DNA of 64,000 bases, taken from Gonapodya sp. JEL0774. Taxonomy: Eukaryota > Monoblepharomycota > Monoblepharidomycetes > Monoblepharidales > Gonapodyaceae. Below are positions 22,068-32,568 of the stretch, in pieces; positions within the stretch are counted from its first letter, which is position 1, and the number at the start of each line of letters is the position of its first letter. Location of the stretch: assembly GCA_027604505.1 (NCBI GenBank), contig JADIIX010000001.1:62001-126000 (forward strand). The letters run 5' to 3'. A model generated the notes under the pieces. That model saw only the letters and a program-made list of their open reading frames with translations, was not told the DNA's origin and ran no database searches. The position numbers and the translations under genes are program-made.

Positions 22068-24685
22068 ATGGAGCAACAATCTTCGACCCGGATTCGCACT
22101 GAATCGCTTTCTCGAAACAAAAAGAATGCGATACCCACGACCACACTCGTCACCGATGCTTCATCTGTCGCCGTTCCCACCTTGCCAAAGCCCCACCCTC
22201 CGCTTCAGGCACCCAATTCTAGACAAGCCAGCAAACCGAATGCATTCAGTCGGAGAGCTTCAGAAAGTCGTGAATTTGAAAGGGAAAATGAAATGCGGAA
22301 AGAAAATTACGGTGTTGGGGGTATTGTCTCTAGTGCGGGACGCGGCCTTGCTGGTCAGAGCTCCACATCTAGTGCTAGCGGAGACAACGCGGTGACAGGC
22401 TCTTTAGCTGCCACTCGTGCTGGCAACACTTCCGCGCCTTACGGGTACACTGCAGGCCTGGCCTCATTTGGGTCCACCGCCCCCAGAAGTCTGCGTCAGG
22501 TGAAAACTCCCAGTACCGCTCCTCAGACCCATATTCAGGCCCCTATTGTATCACCTGCCGCTTCACCGAGCTCTACACCCCCAGCTTCGTCTTCTCGGTT
22601 ACCCGCTCCTGGAACGGTTTCACCTATCACTGGAAGTTGGTCGGACACGCAGCCGCCGAGGGCTGGTCTGTCCAGCGGAACGTCAATCGTGCCTCAGCCA
22701 TTAACAGAAAACCCTCAAGTACCCCGCCTCCGTGTCGGTCTCGTCGGCCAAACCACGGTAGAGCTCCTCTGGCGACCCCCACAACCAAAGCCCAAGCCCG
22801 GCGTTCAGTCGGATGCAGAACCATCGCCGTGTCCCCTACCTGCCTCTTTCGCCTACCAACTGTCTCGAACCGAACCAACCGCGGCGTCAGCATCAGCGTC
22901 AACGTCGGCAGACAGAGGTGCGCCAACAGGAGCTCTGGACATCAGCAGCAGTACAAGTGACGCTGGCGCACAACTCAATCCTGACAATGCGAACAATCTT
23001 TCGTCTTCCCAGCTTCTTGAAGCAATGGAAGGATCAGCCAACCCTTCCACCACCTCTCGCAAATCTCCACAGGACTCTTCGGAACCCCCCTCCTCTTTCT
23101 TACCTCCCTTCCCCTCCTCCACATCGTCCACAAACCCAAACTCTGCCTGGCTAACCATTTACACAGGCCGTGCCACATCTTACCTTGTATCAGGACTGCT
23201 GCAAGGAACCGCCTATCGATTCCGGTTGCGGGTCCGTGGACCGCCAGACGAAGTGAGGGAAGGATGGAGAATTGGGATTACTGGGCTGGCGGAGGGAGAA
23301 AGTGAGGTGGAAGTAGTGGTGGGAGGTGAGTTAGTGTTGGCAGTGATGTGTGGAGGTGTACGGATCGACGGAGAGCGTGCAATGTGCTGGCACGGTGACC
23401 GAGACGCAATCCGTGGGAATACTGCAGGACCACAGACTATGCACGGTCACCACCGTCTGGGTGTACATTTTGAGTCTGCAGACGGTTCTTGAGACGACCA
23501 CTAACCGCCCACGACTCTCGCAAGCCTCCACCAACAACCAGAGTTCCCGCCTCGCCGACCAGCTGTGCTCCGCCGTCGCCGATGGAGACATTCGTCTTCT
23601 GCATGAGCTCGCGGGCGTGATGGGAGACGGGTTCGAGACAGAGGTAGGAGTGCATAATTGTGTCCGTCATCCACCATCGCCTCGCTCCCCCTGACTCCTC
23701 CCAAACCCTGCTTCTGCTCGTACATATTTTACAAATTATAGCTTCGAGACCGATACGGTCGCACACTCCTTATGGTAGCGTGTCAGCTCGGTAAAGAAGA
23801 CATCGCCCGCTTCTTGCTAGACAGAGGTGCGAACGCGGCAGCATCAAGTAAAAGTGAGTCCAGAAGAGTATACAGATCTCTACCTACTTTCTACTAATTG
23901 GCTGACATTACTTATTCAAGGCGGTAAGTCGCCACTCATGCTCGCCTCCACTGCGCAGCACCTTCCGGTTGTGCGGTTGCTCCTCCGGCATCCATCGACG
24001 TATCGTATCCGTGCGGAGCTGACGAAGCAAAGGGATAATGCTGGATCTACTGCTCTGAACTGTGCGCTGGAGAATGGAATGACCGAGTGTGTGGAGGAGA
24101 TACTGGCAGCTGGTGGTGATGTCACCGGCGAGGATGTGAAAGGTAAGAGTCCGCGTCTTGGGTTCTGGCGGCACACGCTCTTGTCGTTCACTCGTGACCC
24201 TGCACATCTGACCGAATAATGCCAATTTACCCAAGGTTACACGCCTCTCGACAGGCTCCTCTCTTCCCCAAATTGCAATCCGGTCCTGGTGCAGACAATG
24301 CTTCGACACGGAGCGAAACCAACCACGAAAGTGAGCCCGTCTAAAACCTATACGAGTTTGATGCTGGCGGCTTTAGCTGGTATGGATAGATGGATTTTGG
24401 GTTTGAATGTGCTTGATCAAGACTGAGGTTTTCTCCCCCACAGGCCATGACCGTGCCTGCCGTGTACTCCTCGACCCACTTGACAAAGGTGGTGCCGGAG
24501 TAGACCCCTTCGCGACAACCGAGCACGGCACCGATGCCGCAATGATGGCGGATGCTCAAGGTAAACCTCGGTGTGCTGAAGTGGTGAGGCGATACATGGT
24601 CAGGCAACGAGAGAGAGAGAAGGAGAAGGAGAAGATGGAGAAGGAAGCTCGAGGGAGAGAAAGGGAGAGGGGAGGTGGATTTTGA
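22068..24685 (+). CDS. FANK1-like protein: fibronectin III domain plus ankyrin repeats
   Basis: It combines a long Ser/Pro/Ala-rich N-terminus, one fibronectin type III domain and a block of ankyrin repeats, the architecture of animal FANK1. The FN3 strands are VPRLRVGLVGQTTVELLWRP (about 22720-22780) and LTIYTGRATSYLVSGLLQGT with YRFRLRVRGPP (about 23150-23245). After an intron the ankyrin part reads DQLCSAVADGDIRLLHELAG, RDRYGRTLLMVACQLGKEDI, KSPLMLASTAQHLPVVRLLL, STALNCALENGMTECVEEIL, YTPLDRLL and TSLMLAALAGHDRACRVLL. It ends in a charged Arg/Glu-Lys coiled tail, with the stop at 24683-24685. There are six exons. The preferred start is the ATG at 22068, just outside the repeat arm; the same frame is open back to an ATG at 21915 inside the arm. 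FANK1 is associated with ciliated cells in animals, so a flagellar role is an inference. Confidence 0.85.
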
Positions 24686-24787
24686 AGAGCCCGTCTGCCA
24701 AAACGATAGGGGTTCTGGTAACAACTAATGGAACTCAACCTCCCTCGTAAATGAATCGTATTATCATAAGTAATAACTTGGCACATA

Positions 24788-27556
24788 TCACATGGAACTC
24801 CCTCCCGCCGCTCCTCCTCCTCCCTTCCCAAAACTCTCGCTCCCATTTGATTCGATCGCCCTTCGCTTCGCTTCGCGCTCCTCATCCTCTAAAGCCGTGA
24901 AGTCGAAAACTGGCTCTGGTTGTGTATTTTTGTAGGCCGGCGCAATAAACGTGGGATTGTTGGCGGCCTCTTCTGCGTGCTTCAGGAACGCCTCCCGAGG
25001 GTCTTCCAGCCGCCGAAGGTCCTGCTTCACGTACGGTTTGAGGAGTTGTTCGTGCAAGGAGTAACCAATCTTGCCGGCTTTGCCTTGGCCAGTGGCAGGA
25101 GCCTCTAAATTGTGGTAGAGCAGCAGAGAGTTCATTTCACGATTGGAATCGGAAACACTGCTCAGAACAGAACGCACCCGGCTTCCTTGCTGCCATCTTG
25201 TTTGCGATATCCTTCTCTCTCTTCCGCTTCACGCTTGTCACCTCGCCACGTGTGGTCGACGCAGGAGTGATGATGGGGCTGAGACACAGGATGGGAGTGA
25301 CAGAAACGTTCACAGAAAAGGCACGTTCTCTTTACTCACCCCATGATTAAACCCTCCACCTCATCCGCTCTCTTCTTCCTCACCGCCTTACCTGCCGCCT
25401 GAACAACTCCTCTGAGGCTCCCCTTTCCGTATAACACTCTCACGCCCACATCCCCGCCTCCCGTCGTTGCGAACACCTGATTTAACCTCGGATGCCACGC
25501 AACCCTGATAACCCCGGCAGGAATATCCGAAGTTGTCGAGTTGGATACCACGGGCACCGCCTTGTGCACACTCAAATCGCCGGTATTCAAAAACACGAGT
25601 GAGGCAGGTGAGCCAGCACCTGATCCGGACCGCCCGCCCTGTGTTGCTCTTACTCCCGCTGTACCCACGACCACGAGTCGCTCGTCAGGGCTGAGGCACA
25701 GGTCCGCCTCTGGTGCCGTTGCCTCAAGTCCTCCGCGTTCAGCCACCGGCGCTTTATTGTTTCTGATATCCCACACTTTGACGAACCCATCTGAGCCGCG
25801 TGTAACGATTCCATGTCCGTCTGCCCGCCACATTAGGCCGGCGGTTTCCGTCCCTGGCTGGTGCGCCCCATCCCACACCACCGAAGGATGCACGAAAGGT
25901 CCTTTCGCTGCATACACTCGCAACGCCCCATCCTGCCCGACACAAGCGATTTTGGTGCCATCTCCACTCCATCTTGCAACACCGACCGTATTCCTCACAC
26001 CCCCCATAGCCTGGGCGCCAGACGTTCCCCTCTTGCGCGCCTTGCAAACAATGACCTCAACCTGACCTCGCTTGTTCTCCACGTCCCATATTCGAACAGT
26101 GGAGTCTCCACCGGTGGTTAGGAAGCGGGAGCGGTCGCTTGGGTGCCAGGCGACGTTGGAGAGAGGTGCAGTGTGGCCTACCGTCCGTTTGGGATCTATG
26201 AGATACATGTCGCCTTTGACGAATTCTTGGCTGAAATGAATTAACAACAGGACATGGTAAGTCACACTTCCGTCTGGAGCAAATATGGAATTGCATTATG
26301 TGTGTACTTTGGAGATCCAACTCCGTCTCAGATCCCTACAGAGTCTCTCGTCCTTATCCAAAGTGATATCATAAAATTACCAAAACTCACATTATTTTCC
26401 CTTCCCTATCGTACAATTTCGGGTAAAATGCTGTAGTCGCCATGAGAAATTTGTCTCCAGTGGTGTTCCACGCAAGGTCGCGCACCTAGGATCGTGATTG
26501 GTACACAACGCGTGAATGCAGTGGGAGTGAACAACACTCGACCCGACCTCCTCCTTCAGTACACAACAAACTGCCCCCACCCCAACAACTTCTGTTTTGT
26601 TCTACCGTGTGAACACGCAAACTCACCGGGCAACCCTCCACCCCTTCAAAGCTTCTAAATGGCCTCAATCTACTGTCCATACCCGTGAAGTCATGCACGT
26701 TTACCTGGTAGTCATACGAGCCTGTGAGCAGACGGACACCTGGAGGGTCGATGGAGAGAGCGGAAACGAGCTCCAATGAGTGGGACGGAGAGCAATTTGG
26801 GCGGTTGGAAGGGAGAAACAGCAGGTAGTAAAGGCAAAGACGCGTGAGTTGGGAATTGAGATGACATGTGGGACATTTTCGGGACAACTGGCCCCGAAAC
26901 CAGACGATCGATCCGAAGGCTCTGATGACGAGGTCTGTCGCAATGCAAATGCCCCGTCGGCCATCACCGGAGTTTCAACGAAAACATGCAGGTTATAGGG
27001 AGCGATTCAGTGCTCCGATTTAGAGTTGGTATTTCATGCATCAACGGTGGTTCCATTTCCAAGTGCACAATCTCCACCATCACAGTTCTTTATTCACCTT
27101 TGCGTGGTGCCGTATCGCAACCTCTGTCTCAACGGGCGGTGGAATTGGCCCGTCTGGTCCGTTGCGGGAGCCGTCCAAGTCCAAGTCCTCGTCGGAATCA
27201 TCATCCGAATCGGAGTCGACCCTCGCGCGGGTGACACTGGAATTCAAAGGTACAGGTCCAATATCGGGCTCGTCAGTCTCCGTGTCAACTTTGGCACTGT
27301 CGGAATGGGATGGTGCTGGAGTTGGAACCATCGACCGAGTTGGGCCCTTTGATCGGGTTGGGCCTGGTGACGGACCGAGATTTTGAGAAGGGGTTGGAGC
27401 CGCAGCGGAGACGGACGATTGAGCGCGCGTCAGGCCGGTAGAGCGAGAGGGACCTGGAGATGGAGATGGGGTTTGACTGGGTGGGGGGAGCGGCGGAGCA
27501 GAGTCGGGATTAGGAGGTAGGTGGAGTGGTGGAGTGGGTTGTGATTTCACGGCCAT
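24788..27556 (-). CDS. WDR70 (gastrulation-defective 1) family WD-repeat protein
   Basis: A WD40 beta-propeller protein of the WDR70/Gd1 family, implicated in chromatin and DNA-break repair in yeast and animals. The start is the ATG at 27554-27556. The first exon is disordered, rich in Pro/Ser/Thr, ending in an Asp/Ser-rich acidic run (about 27165-27215). Propeller signatures follow: LVSALSIDPPGVRLLTGSYD and GMDSRLRPFRSFEGVEGCPV (about 26625-26790), KGDMYLIDPKRTVGHTAPLS and WHPSDRSRFLTTGGDSTVRI (about 26080-26220), ARWSGDGTKIACVGQDGAL, RGSDGFVKVWDIRNNKAP and VIRVAWHPRLNQVFATTGGG. The C-terminus keeps the family block HAEEAANNPTFIAPAYKNTQ near 24925-24985. The stop is at 24788-24790. The nearest neighbour in the family is clear; the function is from the family. 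Confidence 0.9.
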
Positions 27557-27780
27557 AGAAGACTAGGGAGAGAAAGTCAAGTAACTTAGTTAGAGCCTGA
27601 CAAAGGGCCTGACCAGTGTTAGTTATGCGATGCGCGGCAGGTACAACCTCAGATGTACCGGTACTGACGTCCTCGACATCACCATTTCTTGTCTACTGCT
27701 AGGTCTTTAATCTTTCCATGTAAGTTTTGCTCCTCCACTGTGCTTATTAATTCTCTTGAATCAGCCCCACCATTGTCACT

Positions 27781-28023
27781 TCATTCATTCGAGCATGAGA
27801 CACCCACCGTCCACCCTCCACCACCCCCGCCACTTCCAAATGACATTGGCAGTTTCGCTCGCATCCAATCGTTACTGTCGGTTGCAGCAACAGTCTCTCC
27901 ATTTCCAGCGATCGGGCTAGCATCGTGTCCATTCCCCTCTTTGCCGGCTTTAGAGGACGCCTTCTTTCCTCCGCTTCCCGGCAGAAAGACGGAGAGATCG
28001 AAGAAATCATTCTTTTTTGACAT
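27781..28023 (-). CDS. Small unknown protein (80 aa)
   Basis: An ATG at 28021-28023 opens an 80-residue frame starting MSKKNDFFDLSVFLPG. It has a Lys/Ser-rich middle and a C-terminal NDWMRAKLPMSFGSGG run into Gly6-Trp. The pattern of a short N-terminal motif, basic linker and C-terminal W..KLP..FG looks like a short conserved peptide protein rather than noise, but I recognise no family. It lies between WDR70 (same strand, start 225 bases downstream) and a divergent NTF2-like gene. It might instead be one exon of a longer gene. Confidence 0.35.
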   Translation of the reverse strand: MSKKNDFFDLSVFLPGSGGKKASSKAGKEGNGHDASPIAGNGETVAATDSNDWMRAKLPMSFGSGGGGGGWTVGVSCSNE

Positions 28024-28162
28024 TAAGCTGTTCGAAGTTTGCAAATGCTGCGCTCTGGATCAAACGGCAGTGGTCAGGGCACAGGCACTACATACATGAC
28101 ACACTCCTCAACATATACAAAAATCAGTGATAATAATTTCTGTTGCTCCACTAACTTACCTG

Positions 28163-28201
28163 GTGTAGTCCAACTTGATATACATATATCTTGGACTACA
28201 C
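28163..28201. promoter_or_regulatory. Nested perfect palindrome upstream of the NTF2-like gene
   Basis: An 11-base perfect inverted repeat (GTGTAGTCCAA / TTGGACTACAC) is separated by 17 bases that hold a second perfect one (GATATA-CA-TATATC). It sits about 115 bases before the ATG at 28317, between divergent genes. It can form a long hairpin or be a dyad operator for a dimeric regulator. No known motif is recognised. Confidence 0.55.
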
Positions 28202-28316
28202 GTTTGAAGATTCATATTCGTGTGCAGGATGCAATGTGGCGGACATGGTCGTCCTGCTCACGAATGGCTGGCGTCACCTTTCTTTCGCCAACCACCTTTC
28301 TACATATTCGCCAACC

Positions 28317-29213
28317 ATGACGACGACTGACAACCAGGAACTCATTGAGTTCGCGACTCTTGTGTATGAAAGCCAATATTCGGTATGTATCTTCTAAAAT
28401 ACTTCAGATGCCGGGCAGATATTCAGACCTCTTCCCCCCTCAACTGTCAGACCTCTTCGACCGCCCACGAGGAAGCTATCAAGTATTACAGCGATGAAGC
28501 CGTATTCTCAGATCCGCTCGCACTCGTGAATGGGAAGGCGGACGGTGAGGGTGATAACTGCGAAACCTGGATGTGCCAGTCACTACTTTCTTCGCCAATG
28601 CAGTGTTCGCTCAATTCAAGGGTTTAGAGGCCATTTTCACTTCCGTTACGAACAAAATACATGTGAGCCGTGGTTCCGGTCATCCCGATCCTTCCACTCT
28701 CACGCAGGTGCTGTTTGGCAGGGTGTCGCTGTCTTCCCTACCTACTGCCCTCCGGGCGACCCATCTCCGATTCCCGTCACTGATCCTGCTCGAAAGTTTG
28801 TTATCGTGCACGCCACTACTTCCTTCAGCACATCGTTGGGTATCACCGTGCCAATTCGGACGTTCACTCAATTCGAGTTCCGGAAGGTGAAGGGGAGAGG
28901 GTGGATCGTGATGAGGCACGAGGTAAGCCGGCAAACTCTCCTTGACGATCCTTGACGAATGGAAAATGGGATAATGGTCCTGAATCCAACTCATCAGGAT
29001 ACCCGGACCATGGGCGACCTCCTCCCGTTGACGGCCATGAAGACCCTCAATGAATGGTGGAGGGGATTTTTTGGCAAGACAAGTAGTGCATGGTTGAGGA
29101 GAATTGGAGTCGCCGCCCAGCTAGGTAATGAGGCGGTGGTGGAGAACGGAGCCAGAGAAAAGGGCAAGGGCGGCGAGACCCCGGTGCGCGGGAATGGTGC
29201 AGGATCTGCTTAG
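28317..29213 (+). CDS. NTF2/SnoaL-like fold protein, function unknown
   Basis: The ATG at 28317 (MTTTDNQELIEFATLVYESQ) is followed by an intron of about 35-50 nt, then HEEAIKYYSDEAVFSDPLAL, the usual opening of NTF2-like (cone-shaped alpha+beta) domains. FAQFKGLEAIF follows, then FVIVHATTSFSTSLGITVPI with RTFTQFEFRKVKGRGWIVMR for the curved sheet, and after a last intron RTMGDLLPLTAMKTLNEWWR with a Gly/Lys-rich tail. The stop is at 29211-29213. About five exons, joins at GT-AG. NTF2-like proteins bind small hydrophobic ligands or act as enzymes, and nothing here tells which. The C-terminal segment after the fold (LLPLT...WWRGFFG) is amphipathic and may be specific to a subfamily. Confidence 0.65.
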
Positions 29214-29363
29214 ATGAATTTGAAGAGATCGGAACGGAGCATATGCAGGCTTCATAGACGCTACGCCTTTGAAGTGCTCATTTCAATGTCTCTTGAATAT
29301 GCATAGTGCAAGAGCAATACTCATTGCTGGTACCAAGACCGAGCTACTTAATCATACCCTCCT

Positions 29364-30917
29364 CTACACTCCCCCAACTCCCCCCGTTTGCACTACCACA
29401 ACATACGGATGGCCCCCAACCTGTATCATCCCCTGTTCTTGCTCCGGCCCCACCTTTCCGTCCTGCATCCGTGCGTACGGCCGGGCACCGTCTTCGGACC
29501 TGCCTCGAGACTGAGAGTGCAAAGATACATAGCCAAGGCAAGTCATGAGGACGCCTACTACTGCTGTGATGGTGGACCACATGCCGCCAACGCTGAATCA
29601 CAGGCTGGTGTTAGCAAATCTTTAAGGCGGACAATAAGCGACACTCACTTGCCCGGAATATCAAGAAAGCTCTTTGACTTGGACAGCGTTTGCACTACGT
29701 AAAAGTTCTGGAGAATGTATTGTGGACCATTAGCCGAAACCGAGTTGATCCTCGTCACAGCGTTGGGACACTGTCCCGTTTTGATGGTGTCACAACCAAC
29801 TTTGTTGAACAAAAACTGGCCTGTGGCGGGGGCAGCTTGGTACTGGGAGTTCGGAAGGAGGGTTTGATAAGGTATGCCCGTCAGGCATGCAGGAAAGAAA
29901 ACGATCTGACCAATGCACTCACCAGGAACCACTTGTCAAGGAGAGTAGCTAGAGTGATAGTGTCTGTGCGGTCACGATGTGCAACCTTGCTGGATTAAGA
30001 ATGCGCCCGCACTCACTGAGAGAGATCCCCGCAGTAACATATGAGAACTTCTCGGGTCCATTTCCCACCTTGTCCACTGTCTTTGTAAGTAGGAGTACAG
30101 TGGTGGTTTGCATCAAATCACCGGTGGTGGGAGCATCGATCACCGAGTCGTCGGGATTCAGCAGTCGCCCAGGTACTTGCGTAGTGGTGTGCTGAGAGTT
30201 GGCGTCCCAGGTAGCACCTGAGTAACAATTAGCGGGAGTTTGGGAGCGCGTTTTTACGAGTGTGAATGATGATCGTACCAATACTCGTGAATGCGAACTC
30301 CCCGGCAGTAATCATTCCACAACCTCCTCCGCATGTCCTAGCGTAGAAGCCAATCCAGAGACCTCCGAATGCAATTTTGGGTGTGAGATCACGTTTTTCG
30401 TTTTGGGACATTGTGATGAAATTGGATTCTGATAGAGATCACGTCAACCGAACTCGAGGGTGAGCGACACCACACCGTTCACTGCGACGAAGAGCACACT
30501 CACGATCATCAATATTATTCCCATTTGCTACTTGAACTAGGCACCCTGATGGATGGGTGCACTCAAGTCGTATAGGGGGTGCCATGGTTCCAGACACAGG
30601 GGAAATCTGGGTCGTGACAACGATTTCCTGGTTGATCGTCCCAAGTACGAGACTCGCAGTGACAGAAGAGCAAGATCAACCTCAGAGATGTCTCAAACAA
30701 TGGTCCGGTGCAGAGTCACTCACAATGCAGCGTAAACGATCAGCGCGATGGACGCGACAACAGTCCATGCCCCGCCCGCTGCGGTGACACTGTCTGGATC
30801 GATCACGGGTTCTTTGAACACGGAGATCTTTTTGAGCAGTTTGTCGCTTGACTGTACTGGTGCAGACGATGCTGACATATTTAGATTCGGTGGTGATGGA
30901 GCGACTGACCCGCTCAT
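29364..30917 (-). CDS. Two-TM, cysteine-containing membrane protein, unknown
   Basis: Open exons on the minus strand make one protein with a short N-terminus (start ATG at 30915-30917, or 30876-30878), a first hydrophobic segment AWTVVASIALIVYAAL (about 30725-30775), and a large middle region with cysteines (CTHPSGC, YARTCGGGCG, NCYSG, VGCDTIKTGQC). A second hydrophobic segment STITAVVGVLMTCLGYV (about 29520-29575) and a cytosolic tail ending at 29364 follow. About six exons with GT-AG joins. The topology (both ends cytosolic, Cys-rich ectodomain) resembles ligand-gated two-TM channels and ERGIC-type receptors in outline only. No family motif is recognised. The open frame runs upstream without a stop into the right repeat arm (ATG at 31605-31607). 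Confidence 0.6.
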
Positions 30918-31512
30918 CAAGTTATGTTCACCCTCACCACCCAAAACGATCAGAAATGTCGCTCCCAACAGGCGACAACGCGATACTAGAATATAACTTC
31001 GTTTATATGTGACAAATGGTAAATGTTCCGAACCAGTGACACAGTGACGGTGGTAAGCGAAAGCGAAATGAGGTAGTGTCCGAACGAGATTGCGGACCTC
31101 ACAGTTTTGTGAATTTCCGTTTTTGGCAAAGCCGCCACTACCACCCCCTATGGTTACAACAATTTGTAGCGTCCAACGTGAGAATTCAGGTCTACGACAT
31201 GGGAGAACCATGTCCAAAGTGTATTTATCCATATAATTAATAATGTCACGTGGGAGCTCCAGCATTTGCGAGTTCTCCACCTCATGAAACCCGCCTTGTA
31301 CCGGAGTGCTATCGTTTGATTTGAGCGAATGACGAGTTGCACAATGGCTGACCGTTCCACCAGTTGCCACAGGCAATACGAGTTGTGGGTGGTCTCCGAT
31401 TTCCGCTGAATCGGACACAAAAAGTATCACGCAAATGTGTGGGGCCACATTCGGAGATAATAGACTTAGGTACATATTTAGATAATAGGTGCACCATTCC
31501 GGCAGCCTGGGC

Positions 31513-32509
31513 CAGCCTCTCTCCAATCCATGAAGAATTTCCCAATCATTTCTTTCAGCTCCATCCCCGACAGCAACAAGAAATCCTGCAACGCTAGATG
31601 CCACCATGAGTTTCCGAGTGGGGCTTATGCGACCGTTCAGTGAGTTTTGTCCGGTGGTTGGAGTCTTGTGTTATGCGTGTCGTTGCCTGACGTTCGACTT
31701 GTGGGCTCCTTCTCGCTTCTTCAGGCTCACCTCGCTCTCTGGCGCCTGAGACAGGTTTGTAGACCATGTGTGGGAAACTGCAGAAAAGCGGCGCCCGGGC
31801 TGAGTTTCCGGGAGCTTCGAGGCTGCAGCCCTTGTCACCCGTGATGGCGCTAGAGGATGCGAGTAGTGGGACAAACGGAGAGGGTCAAAGATGTCCTGTT
31901 GTGGCTTAGGTAAGTGTACGACAACTCGTCCTATGCGCTTTGAGATGTATTGGGTCGAAACGGAACATCCTAATCGCTCTCCACCGTTTGCTCTATTTCG
32001 ACGGGCATCACATGTATGACATCTACTCTGCAATGCGAAACATCTTGCACCTTAGTATATCACCTTCTTGTACTGTAGCTACCACTTGCGCGCGACGCCA
32101 GGGGGGGGTTGCTGGCCCACCATTTCCCATCTTGGGCAAGCCCCCTGGGTAACCGGCGTGCACGAGGAGAATGTATGGCCCGCACAACCACTGTCTGCAC
32201 ATTTTGATTCACTTTGTTGCAGTCCCGTGGCACTGTCGTTTTATACCTTGCGTGTGGGAAGTTGCGACACTCTCAAACATTTGCTCAACAACCTGCATAA
32301 CATCGACCAACATTGTTTTCATACCACAATGGCGTCCCTAGTTGCTGATTCCTGAATGCGTCCTCCCTGACAAATTCTCGGGAATCTCATCTCTTCCACG
32401 ATTGGTCGGATAAATTACTATATTGATGAACAATGTATTACAGTATCATATATAATTATGGTTACAGCCCATACGATTCATAACATCATGTTCGACTTGT
32501 GAGTGGCTG
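31513..32509. repeat. Right arm of the ~1 kb inverted repeat
   Basis: This is the reverse complement of 21028-22014, followable end to end; it includes the same G-rich AGGGGGG-type patch (left about 21415, right about 32100) and the same TTTATACCTTGCGTGTGGG run (21270-21290 in reverse, 32240-32260). Its outer end lies about 60 bases from DIRS-like fragment B. Inner divergence begins next to GGGCCAGCCTCTCTCC at 31512-31527. Confidence 0.9.
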
Positions 32510-32568
32510 TTCATGCGCTCTTGTCGGTAGCGGAGATGTGATCGGCAGCGTGTGAAAAGGAAGATACC

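Noticed and set aside
21719-22180. 153-codon minus frame over the left repeat arm
   Set aside because: It is shared only in its repeat portion with the other arm, crosses into the antisense of the FANK1-like ORF, and shows no protein family.
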